Shown here in pieces: positions 1 through 5,562 of a DNA stretch of 5,562 nucleotides; the stretch's first letter is position 1, and each line of letters begins with the position of its first letter. The notes beneath the pieces were generated by a model. The model was given only the letters and a program-made list of their open reading frames with translations. It was not told the origin of the DNA and searched no databases. Source of the DNA: an uncultured Eubacteriales bacterium (GTDB lineage: Bacteria; Bacillota_A; Clostridia; Christensenellales; Aristaeellaceae); the NCBI GenBank assembly GCA_902795555.1, contig CADBLV010000101.1, positions 1-5,562 of the forward strand. The letters are read 5' to 3'. A program made the translations under genes and the position numbers.

Positions 1-24
1 CCTGTGTAATAGATCAAATTTTTT

Positions 25-31
25 AAGGAGG
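25..31 (+). promoter_or_regulatory. Ribosome binding site of the binding-protein gene
   Basis: AAGGAGG is a near-perfect match to the anti-Shine-Dalgarno sequence, nine bases before the ATG at 41. It sits in an A/T-rich leader (bases 8-26), which favours an open initiation site. Too little upstream sequence is present to place a promoter. Confidence 0.85.
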
Positions 32-40
32 CATTTCTCA

Positions 41-1969
41 ATGAAGAAATTCCTGGCGATTCTTCTGGCTGCGATGATGGCTCTGACCATGACCGCCGCG
101 GTGGCTGAAACTGCCGCTCCCGCCGAAGAAAAGGGAACCATCGTGTACGGCGCGTCCACCGAAATCGGCGGCGATTTTGCGCCCGGTGCTTGGTTCACCA
201 ACAATGCGACGGACAAGATGATCCGTGATCTGTCCAATGACTACCGCGTCGTGGTGACTGACCAGGGCGGTGCGTACGTCATCAACTCCACCGTTTGCGA
301 GAGCATCGACGGCGTGGTGAACGAGGACGGGACCAAGACATTCACCGTCAAGGTGAAGCAGGGACTGACCTACAACAACGGCGACCCGATCACCATCAAG
401 GACTTTGCGTGGGTGGCCCTGTTCTCTTCCTCCAAGCTGATGACAGACGTGGGCGCGAAGCTGACCGGCTATCTGACCTATGTCGGCGGCCAGGACTACT
501 ATGACGGCAACGCCAAGGCCGTGAGCGGCATCCGCATCCTGGACGACTACACCATGAGCCTGCAGATCATTGCGGACAAGATTCCGTACTTCTATGATCT
601 GGGCTACTGCGAAATCGTGGCTCCCTACAGCATCAAGTACTGGCTGGGCGAGGGCATCGAGATTGCCGACGACGGCGAAGGCGCTTATTTCAAGGGCGAC
701 TACACGCTGGAATCCGTGCAGAAAGCGCTGGACTACAGCCGCTTCAACGCGGGAGCAGACCGTGTTTCCGCCGGCCCCTACAACCTGGTTGAATACGATG
801 TGGCCGCGAAGCAGGCGACCCTGACCATCAACGACAAATATGCCGGGAACTTCGAAGGCCAGAAGCCTTCCATCAAGAAGATCGTGATCCTGCGGGCGGA
901 AGACGCCACCTGGGCGGACGCCATCAAGACCGGCGGCTTCAACTTCTATGACACCATCACCGACGGCGCTCAGATCAACACCGCGATGGACATCATGGAA
1001 GATCCTTCCGTGAAGGAAAAGCTGGGCTACGGCTTCCAGTATGTGCAGTTCGACCGGGCCGGCTACGGCTTCCTCCATTTCAGCTGCGACTTCGGACCGA
1101 CCCAGTTTGTGGCGGTGCGTCACGCGATCGCTCAGCTGCTGAACCGGAACGAATTTGCCAACACCTTCTGCCAGGGCTGGGGCGGCGTCGTCAACAGCCA
1201 GTACGGTACCGGCCTGTGGCAGTACCAGATGGCCGAAGAATGGCTGAACGAAAACCTGAACAGCTATCCCTATGATCCCGAAGCCGCGGTCAAGACCCTG
1301 ATCGAAGACGGCTGGGTGCTGGCGGAAGACGGCAGCGACTATGTCGAAGGCATCCGCTGGAAGGAAGTTACCCCCGAGCAGGCGGGCACCTATCAGTACA
1401 ACGTGACGCTGGCGGACGGCCGGATCCTGATGCCCCTGAAGATGGACTGGTCCTCTTCCGACGGCAACTCCGTTTCCGACCTGCTGGCGGTTATGCTGGC
1501 CAACGGCGAGCAGACCAAGGCTGCTGGTATCGAAATCAATCAGCAGGTGATGAACTTCACCGATCTGCTGAACTACTACTACCGCGACGCGACCCAGGGC
1601 GAAAAATACGGCGTGCCGACCTACTGCCTGTTCAACCTGGCGAACAACTTCAACCCCGCTTTCGACCAGAGCTACGAGTGGACTCAGGATCCCGCCATGA
1701 TCGCTCAGGGCTACAATGTTTGCCGGCTGTATGATCCGGAGATCGACAAGCTGAGCATGGACATGGTGTTCGGCGTTGAGAGCGGCGATGTTGACAAGTA
1801 CATGGAAATCTGGAAGGCTTACGAGCTCCGCTGGAACGAGATGCTGCCCCAGGTTCCGCTGTACAGCAACGTGTACATCACCATGTATCCGGAATGGCTG
1901 GAGAACTACAACCAGGATTCCTTCTGGGATTTCCAGCAGGCCATTCTGTACGCGACAGTGGCTGAATAA
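41..1969 (+). CDS. ABC transporter substrate-binding protein, family 5 (peptide/nickel type), secreted
   Basis: Extracytoplasmic solute-binding protein of an Opp/Dpp-type importer, 642 residues, somewhat longer than the 500-560 usual for the family. The N-terminus is a clear signal peptide: MKK, then a hydrophobic core (about residues 4-20) ending in AVA-ET, which suggests signal peptidase I cleavage after Ala22. There is no cysteine near this site, so it is not an obvious lipoprotein. Family signatures are FTVKVKQGLTYNNGDPIT (residues 101-118, matching the 'F.L+.G+.F.dG.P+T' segment) followed by the KDFAW helix. The SAGPYNLVEYD stretch (243-253) matches the conserved 'GTGPY.+..w' element, followed by LTINDKYAG and then KPSIKKIVI. 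The start is fixed by AAGGAGG at 25-31, nine bases upstream of ATG. The gene lies upstream of two permeases and an ATPase and is followed by a terminator-like hairpin. Peptides are the commonest ligand of the family, but oligosaccharides, nickel or other solutes are possible. The family call is firm and the ligand unknown. Confidence 0.95.
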   Translation: MKKFLAILLAAMMALTMTAAVAETAAPAEEKGTIVYGASTEIGGDFAPGAWFTNNATDKMIRDLSNDYRVVVTDQGGAYVINSTVCESIDGVVNEDGTKTFTVKVKQGLTYNNGDPITIKDFAWVALFSSSKLMTDVGAKLTGYLTYVGGQDYYDGNAKAVSGIRILDDYTMSLQIIADKIPYFYDLGYCEIVAPYSIKYWLGEGIEIADDGEGAYFKGDYTLESVQKALDYSRFNAGADRVSAGPYNLVEYDVAAKQATLTINDKYAGNFEGQKPSIKKIVILRAEDATWADAIKTGGFNFYDTITDGAQINTAMDIMEDPSVKEKLGYGFQYVQFDRAGYGFLHFSCDFGPTQFVAVRHAIAQLLNRNEFANTFCQGWGGVVNSQYGTGLWQYQMAEEWLNENLNSYPYDPEAAVKTLIEDGWVLAEDGSDYVEGIRWKEVTPEQAGTYQYNVTLADGRILMPLKMDWSSSDGNSVSDLLAVMLANGEQTKAAGIEINQQVMNFTDLLNYYYRDATQGEKYGVPTYCLFNLANNFNPAFDQSYEWTQDPAMIAQGYNVCRLYDPEIDKLSMDMVFGVESGDVDKYMEIWKAYELRWNEMLPQVPLYSNVYITMYPEWLENYNQDSFWDFQQAILYATVAE

Positions 1970-1990
1970 TTTCAGAACGTTGTCCGTCTC

Positions 1991-2024
1991 AAGGGGCGGG
2001 TCTTCCGGACCCGCCCCTTCTTTC
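1991..2024 (+). terminator. GC-rich hairpin with short U-tract, probable leaky terminator or attenuator
   Basis: The arms 1991-2002 and 2008-2019 are perfectly complementary over 12 bp (AAGGGGCGGGTC with GACCCGCCCCTT), with a five-base loop, TTCCG. The tail is CTTTC, so the U-tract is only three bases. The hairpin begins 21 bases after the binding-protein stop codon. The stem is very stable but the tail is weak, and the downstream permease genes have no obvious promoter of their own. Partial termination is therefore the natural reading: abundant binding-protein message with some readthrough into the permease genes. Protection of the upstream mRNA from 3' exonucleases would be an equally compatible role. 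Confidence 0.75.
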
Positions 2025-2026
2025 AC

Positions 2027-2051
2027 CGCGATTCTCCGGAGGAGGATCGCG
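2027..2051 (+). repeat. Second intergenic hairpin (inverted repeat)
   Basis: CGCGATTCTCC (2027-2037) pairs with GGAGGATCGCG (2041-2051) over 11 bp, including one G-U wobble (2033 with 2045), leaving the three-base loop GGA. It begins three bases after the tail of the first hairpin. No U-tract follows, so it is not an intrinsic terminator by itself. An RNA stability or processing role is inferred only from its position. Confidence 0.6.
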
Positions 2052-2071
2052 CACGACACGGAGGACCCGCA

Positions 2072-2120
2072 CGTGCACAATGCCCGGCAAACCAGGACGG
2101 CTTTTCGGGCATTGTGCATG
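2072..2120 (+). repeat. Third intergenic hairpin with 13-bp perfect stem
   Basis: TGCACAATGCCCG (2074-2086) is the exact reverse complement of 2106-2118. The stem extends to 15 bp with a G-U pair (2073/2119) and a C-G pair (2072/2120). The 19-base loop (2087-2105) can partly pair within itself. No U-tract follows. The structure ends 20 bases before the permease ribosome binding site, so it leaves that site free and could form a protective 5' stem-loop on a processed permease mRNA. Chance is unlikely for a perfect 13-bp stem; the function is inference. Confidence 0.7.
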
Positions 2121-2140
2121 GCACATTAAACCACCTGAAG

Positions 2141-2148
2141 AAGGGGAG
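2141..2148 (+). promoter_or_regulatory. Ribosome binding site that sets the DppB-type permease start
   Basis: AAGGGGAG, preceded by GAAG, lies seven bases before the ATG at 2156. This favours 2156 over the in-frame ATG at 2114. The earlier ATG would put 14 polar residues before the hydrophobic N-terminus, has no Shine-Dalgarno sequence, and lies inside the 3' arm of the third hairpin. Confidence 0.8.
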
Positions 2149-2155
2149 AAGCCAT

Positions 2156-3175
2156 ATGGGCAAGTATATCCTGAAGCGTCTTGTCTATATCGTCGTCGTT
2201 TTCATGATCGTTTCGCTGGTGATGTACGCTCTGTACAACCTGATCCCTTCGGATCCGGCGCGACAGGAGCTGGAACCTCAGCGGCGGGGCATGAAGCCCG
2301 ATGAGTACGAGGCGGCCTACAAACAACTCCGATTGCAGATGGGACTGGACGATCCGCTGATTGTCCGATATCTGCGATGGATCGGGCTGTGGAAGGATCT
2401 GAACGGAAGATTCAACGGCGTATTCCAGGGGAACTTCGGTTACTCCAATCTGTATAAGCAGAACGTGATCGAAGTGATCAAGGCGCCGATGAGCAACACG
2501 ATCTTCATCAACATCTTCTCCACCATTCTTTCCCTGGGGATCACGATTCCCCTGGGAATCTACTGCGCTGTGCACAAGGGGAAGAAGTTTGACAGCGCCA
2601 CCCAGGTGGTGACGATGCTGGGATATTCGATTCCGATTTACATCATCGCGCTGATCTTCATGTTCCTGTTCTGCATTGTGTGGCGGATTTTCCCTGTGAT
2701 GGGGACGAAGACGGCCGGGATTGAATATGCCAACAGTTGGGAGGAATTCACGGACAAGCTGTATCATATCACGCTGCCGGTGATCGTGATGACCTTCGGG
2801 TCGCTGGGCGGGATGACCCGGTATGTCCGGAGTTCAATGATCGACGCGCTGAGCATGGACTATATCCGTACGGCTCGGGCCAAGGGCCTGAAGGAAAAGG
2901 TCGTGATCTATTCCCATGCCTGGCGGAACGCGCTGCTACCTGTGATCACGAGTATTCTGGGATGGTTCCTGGCGATCTTCTCCGGGTCGGTGATTATTGA
3001 AAACACCTTCTCGCTCAACGGCATGGGAAAACTGTACTGGCAGGGACTGAACAACTCCGACTTCGAGCTGGTGCTGGCTATTCAGATGTTCTATTCGGTC
3101 GTTTCCCTGATCGGGTCGCTGCTGATCGACATCAGCTACGGACTGGTCGATCCGCGGGTCCGGGTGGACAAATAA
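2156..3175 (+). CDS. dppB: ABC transporter permease, DppB/OppB type
   Basis: First channel-forming permease of the importer, 339 residues, the usual size for DppB/OppB. It starts with the classic short cytoplasmic tip and TM1 (MGKYILKRLVYIVVVFMIVS). An extracytoplasmic loop follows, with the family's NLIPSDPAR and MGLDDPLIVRYLRW elements (28-75). Further likely membrane spans are at about 115-139, 151-177, 203-220, 264-283 and 305-326. The EAA coupling loop that contacts the ATPase is at about 235-262 (DYIRTARAKGL, ending NALLP). The segment after it (IENTFSLNGMGKLYW, 281-295) and the C-terminal LVDPRVRVD are further hallmarks of the family. The stop is 16 bases before the next permease start, so the two are translated from one message. 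The dpp name denotes the family only; the substrate is not known. Confidence 0.95.
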   Translation: MGKYILKRLVYIVVVFMIVSLVMYALYNLIPSDPARQELEPQRRGMKPDEYEAAYKQLRLQMGLDDPLIVRYLRWIGLWKDLNGRFNGVFQGNFGYSNLYKQNVIEVIKAPMSNTIFINIFSTILSLGITIPLGIYCAVHKGKKFDSATQVVTMLGYSIPIYIIALIFMFLFCIVWRIFPVMGTKTAGIEYANSWEEFTDKLYHITLPVIVMTFGSLGGMTRYVRSSMIDALSMDYIRTARAKGLKEKVVIYSHAWRNALLPVITSILGWFLAIFSGSVIIENTFSLNGMGKLYWQGLNNSDFELVLAIQMFYSVVSLIGSLLIDISYGLVDPRVRVDK

Positions 3176-3191
3176 GGAAAGGAGAAGCATT

Positions 3192-5057
3192 ATGAGCAAG
3201 AACAACAATCGCGGCTTCTTCCTGACCAGATGGTTCAAGCGGATGTTCCTGGGACATGACCGGGAGGTTCGGGACATCATGCAGGAAGAACAGGTGCAGA
3301 CTCCTTTGCGGACCATGGCCAGGGCTTTCTTCGCCAAGACCACGGTCCGGATCGGGCTGACCGGGTTCATTCTGATTTTCCTTTTCGTGCTGATCGGCCC
3401 CAGCTACTGGGTGCTGGATCTGTCGGAACAGGATTCCACGCTGATTAACCTGCCGCCGAGCAATAACTTCATGGCAATGCCTTCCGAAATGAACGGCAAC
3501 ATTGTGGATATCGCGGCCGGGAAGACCTACGGGATCGGCGTGGCGAAGGACGGCAAAATCCATACCTGGGGCTATACCCGGATTACGGAAAAAGTGAACA
3601 TTGCCGATGTTCCCAAGGAAGTGCAGGACGCGGACATCGTGCGGCTGGCGGCCGGGGAAGACCACGTGGCGGCCCTGGACGCCAACGGCCAGATTTATGT
3701 CTGGGGCAACACGCGGCTGCAACAGGGGAAATTCTCCGCGGACATGACCAAGGCCATGAAGGCCGCGGCCAAGGGAGAAAAGAGCGAAAAATGGGATATC
3801 GTCCAGCTGGAGGCCGGGAACCAGTTTTCCGCGGCGCTGTCCTCTGACGGAACGCTGTACCTCTGGGGCAACTCGAACATGGCGGACATCAAACTGCGGA
3901 GCCAGTATCAGGGAAAGATCGCCAAAGTGGCGCTGACTTCCAACGAATATATCTGCCTGCTGAAGGACGGGACGGTGGCCTACACCGGATTTAAGGACAA
4001 GGGCAGCCCCTTTGCTGCCATTCCGGCAGGTCTTACGGGCAAGACCGTGGTTGATATTGCGGCGACTTCCGGCTCCGTTGCGGCGCTGACCGACGAGGGC
4101 GAAGTGTTCGTCTGGGGACCTTCCACTTCCGGGGAAAAGAAAGTGCCGACCTTCCCGGGCAAGGTGAAGGCCATCTACGGCGGACGGGCGCATTATGACG
4201 CGCTGATGGAAGACGGGACCGTCGTGTCCTGGGGCAACAACCGGTATCATCAGACGGAGGTTCCCGCAGGGCTGAGCGACATCCGGACCATCTACACCGG
4301 AAACTTTCAGAATTACGCGGTGGACGGGCAGGGAAATGTGCATACCTGGGGCCTGAGCGGCTTTTTCCTGGGGACGGACAGCCTGGGGCGCGATCTGCTG
4401 ACCCGGATCGTCAACGGCGGACGGGTGACCATGACGGTGGGCGCCATCTCCGTGATCATCGCGACGGTGCTGGGTGTTGTACTGGGCGGCCTGGCCGGAT
4501 ACTTCGGCGGAAAAACCGACCTGTTTATCATGCGGGTGTCTGAAGTGGTGGGTGGCCTTCCCTTCATCCCCTTCGCGATGATTCTTTCCGCGGTGATCGG
4601 GACGAAGCTGGATCCGACTCAGCGGATGTATCTGATCATGGTCGTGCTCGGCATTCTCAGCTGGGTGCCCACGTGCCGGCTGATCCGTGCGCAGATTCTG
4701 GCGCAGCGGGAGATGGAGTATGTGACGGCGGCCAAGGCCATGGGAATCCGGGAAGGGCAGATCGTGTTCAAACACATTCTGCCGAACGTGATCTCCCTGC
4801 TGCTGGTGTCCATGACGCTGGATTTTGCCACCTGCATGCTGACCGAGAGCACCTTAAGCTATCTGGGATTCGGAATTCCGCTGCCGACCCCGACCTGGGG
4901 CAACCTGCTGACGGGGGCGAACAACTCGGTCGTGATTCAGCAATACTGGTGGCAGTGGGTGTTCCCGGCGACGATCTTCGGCATCTGCACGATCTGCATC
5001 AACATGATCGGCGACGGACTTCGGGACGCGGTGGATCCCAAGTCCCAGGAACGATAA
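3192..5057 (+). CDS. dppC: DppC-type ABC permease with a seven-repeat RCC1-like propeller inserted in its first external loop
   Basis: Second channel permease of the importer, 621 residues, about twice the family's usual 300. Residues 1-92 are a normal DppC N-terminus: a basic cytoplasmic segment, TM1 at about 53-76, then DLSEQDSTLINLPPS, which matches the family's 'D..nrL.PPS' loop. Residues 390-621 are a normal DppC core: LGTDSLGRDLLTRI (393-406), spans at about 413-437, 452-470, 478-498, 534-551 and 589-608, and the EAA loop (EYVTAAKAMGI to HILPN, 509-532). The C-terminal GDGLRDAVDPK is also typical. Between these halves sit seven RCC1-type repeats (104-387), placed outside the membrane by topology. 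The frame is continuous and both halves are intact, so this is a domain insertion, not a truncated or frameshifted gene. AAAGGAG upstream (3178-3184) sets the ATG. The permease assignment is firm; the propeller's role is unknown. Confidence 0.95.
   Translation: MSKNNNRGFFLTRWFKRMFLGHDREVRDIMQEEQVQTPLRTMARAFFAKTTVRIGLTGFILIFLFVLIGPSYWVLDLSEQDSTLINLPPSNNFMAMPSEMNGNIVDIAAGKTYGIGVAKDGKIHTWGYTRITEKVNIADVPKEVQDADIVRLAAGEDHVAALDANGQIYVWGNTRLQQGKFSADMTKAMKAAAKGEKSEKWDIVQLEAGNQFSAALSSDGTLYLWGNSNMADIKLRSQYQGKIAKVALTSNEYICLLKDGTVAYTGFKDKGSPFAAIPAGLTGKTVVDIAATSGSVAALTDEGEVFVWGPSTSGEKKVPTFPGKVKAIYGGRAHYDALMEDGTVVSWGNNRYHQTEVPAGLSDIRTIYTGNFQNYAVDGQGNVHTWGLSGFFLGTDSLGRDLLTRIVNGGRVTMTVGAISVIIATVLGVVLGGLAGYFGGKTDLFIMRVSEVVGGLPFIPFAMILSAVIGTKLDPTQRMYLIMVVLGILSWVPTCRLIRAQILAQREMEYVTAAKAMGIREGQIVFKHILPNVISLLLVSMTLDFATCMLTESTLSYLGFGIPLPTPTWGNLLTGANNSVVIQQYWWQWVFPATIFGICTICINMIGDGLRDAVDPKSQER
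3501..4352 (+). repeat. Seven RCC1-type protein repeats within the DppC-type permease (domain-level feature)
   Basis: Seven repeat cores of exactly 24 residues occupy residues 104-127, 149-172, 203-226, 243-266, 286-309, 325-348 and 364-387. In bases these are 3501-3572, 3636-3707, 3798-3869, 3918-3989, 4047-4118, 4164-4235 and 4281-4352. The consensus is IV.IAAG....AAL..DG.VY.WG, as in RCC1 / ATS1-type repeats. Core-to-core periods are 45, 54, 40, 43, 39 and 39 residues. Six of the seven end in Trp-Gly; the fourth ends in Tyr-Thr-Gly and is the most diverged. Seven is the blade number of RCC1-family propellers, so a closed ring is likely. The repeats have diverged at DNA level, apart from short recurring TGGGGC motifs, which argues against a recent tandem expansion. 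Confidence 0.9.
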
Positions 5058-5072
5058 GGAGGCGGCAGACTT

Positions 5073-5562
5073 ATGGCATTGCTTGAACTGAACCATCTGC
5101 ATACCTTCTTCACCACCAAACGGGGCATTGTGAAGGCGGTGAACGACGTCAGCTACAGCGTCGAAAGCGGACGAACCCTCGGCGTGGTCGGGGAAAGCGG
5201 CAGCGGAAAGAGCGTTTCCGCCATGAGCATTCTTCAGCTGCTGGACGGGAACGGATATATCGATTCCGGCACGATTATGTTCAACGGCCGGGACATGGCC
5301 AAGCTTTCCAAGAGTGAGATGGAAAAGGTGCGGGGGAACGAGATCTCCGTGATTTTCCAGGAACCCATGACCAGCCTGAACCCGGTGTTTACCGTGGAAA
5401 AGCAGGTCAGCGAACCGTTCATCATCCACCAGGGAATGAACAAGAAGGAAGCCGCGCTGAAAGTGATCGAGATGCTGCGGGACGTCAAAATTCCCAACCC
5501 GGAAACCGTGGCAAAACAGTATCCGCACCAGCTGAGCGGCGGGATGCGCCAGCGGGTGATGA
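5073..5562 (+). CDS. dppD: ABC transporter ATP-binding protein, DppD/OppD type (5' part; runs off the window)
   Basis: The first 163 codons of the ATPase that powers the importer from the cytoplasmic side; the gene continues past the window edge. The protein begins MALLELNHLHTFF, typical of DppD/OppD. Visible motifs are the Walker A loop GESGSGKS (40-47), the Q-loop FQEPMTSLNP (95-104, Gln96), and the ABC signature LSGGM followed by RQR (154-161). The Walker B motif, H-loop and the family's C-terminal extension, in which OppD/DppF-type proteins usually carry an iron-sulfur cluster motif, lie outside the window. The ribosome binding site TAAGGAGG (5055-5062) overlaps the stop codon of the preceding permease, ten bases before ATG, consistent with coupled translation. 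A second ATPase (DppF type) is expected downstream. The choice of DppD over DppF rests mainly on gene order and the ESGSGKS / QEPMTSLNP wording. Confidence 0.95.
   Translation, partial: MALLELNHLHTFFTTKRGIVKAVNDVSYSVESGRTLGVVGESGSGKSVSAMSILQLLDGNGYIDSGTIMFNGRDMAKLSKSEMEKVRGNEISVIFQEPMTSLNPVFTVEKQVSEPFIIHQGMNKKEAALKVIEMLRDVKIPNPETVAKQYPHQLSGGMRQRVM

Larger units (their letters stand above)
1970..2155 (+). other. Structured intergenic region between binding-protein and permease genes
   Basis: These 186 bases carry no credible gene. They hold three consecutive hairpins (1991-2019, 2027-2051, 2072-2120) and the permease ribosome binding site. All other gene junctions here are 15-16 bases, so this gap is exceptional within the operon. 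I saw no convincing -35/-10 pair in it. Confidence 0.7.

Noticed and set aside
1..24. Possible promoter -10 element (TGTGTAAT) in the first bases
   Set aside because: Only 40 bases precede the gene, so no -35 can be assessed, and the A/T-rich match is too weak to support alone.
38..2119. Long open reading frame (693 codons) on the minus strand across the binding-protein gene
   Set aside because: It is antisense to a well-supported gene, and its translation lacks recognisable domains and is rich in the His/Val/Gly/Gln runs expected from reading G/C-ending codons backwards.
2114..2155. Upstream in-frame ATG at 2114 as start of the DppB-type permease
   Set aside because: It lies in the 3' arm of a strong hairpin, has no Shine-Dalgarno sequence, and adds a polar leader before the typical MGKYILKRL start, which has its own ribosome binding site.
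1970..2155. Insertion sequence remnant, attachment site or CRISPR-like repeat in the gap
   Set aside because: The inverted repeats differ from each other, there is no spacer periodicity, no transposase fragment and no visible target duplication.
2080..2304. Small plus-strand open reading frame starting at 2080 in the gap
   Set aside because: It begins inside the third hairpin and runs into the permease gene in another frame; no ribosome binding site and no recognisable protein.
3132..4775. Long open reading frame (547 codons) on the minus strand across the DppC-type permease
   Set aside because: Same reason: a shadow of a GC-biased coding strand, low-complexity His/Gly/Arg-rich product, no ribosome binding site, and it overlaps a firm gene.
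3192..5057. DppC-type gene as two fused or misassembled genes
   Set aside because: Both halves of one DppC flank the insert in the correct order, the frame is uninterrupted, and base composition and codon use do not visibly change at the borders, so a true domain insertion is the simpler reading.

Overview
The window holds most of one ABC importer operon of the peptide/nickel (Opp/Dpp) type, all on the + strand. The order is substrate-binding protein (41-1969), DppB-type permease (2156-3175), DppC-type permease (3192-5057), and the 5' part of a DppD-type ATPase (5073 to the window edge). Strong AAGGAGG-type ribosome binding sites, GC-rich coding sequence with G/C-ending codons, and the style of the signal peptide suggest a Bacillota (Clostridia-like) genome of moderately high GC, perhaps from the gut or rumen. 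That placement is inference; nothing in the window identifies the species.

Region by region: bases 1-40 are the leader of the binding-protein gene, with its ribosome binding site. The binding protein has a clear signal peptide but no lipobox cysteine. A 186-base gap (1970-2155) follows, with no gene but three successive inverted repeats. The first is a GC-rich terminator-like hairpin with a poor U-tract. The gap also contains a competing 12-bp pairing that would break the first hairpin. This is a plausible device for making more binding protein than membrane components. The two permeases and the ATPase are tightly spaced (16 and 15 bases) and must be co-transcribed.

The standout feature is in the DppC-type permease. 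Its first extracytoplasmic loop, between TM1 and the GTDxLGRD motif, carries an in-frame insertion of about 300 residues. It contains seven RCC1-type repeat cores of exactly 24 residues each, enough for a complete seven-bladed beta-propeller. Without the insertion the protein is a normal-length DppC of about 324 residues. The propeller should lie outside the membrane, on the face where the binding protein docks. Since the binding protein appears not to be lipid-anchored, the propeller could be a docking, tethering or ligand-capture module. This role is a hypothesis.

Working model: the secreted binding protein captures a peptide-like or other oligomeric ligand and delivers it to the DppB-DppC channel, which is powered by the DppD ATPase and probably a DppF partner encoded beyond the window. 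The actual substrate cannot be read from the sequence.
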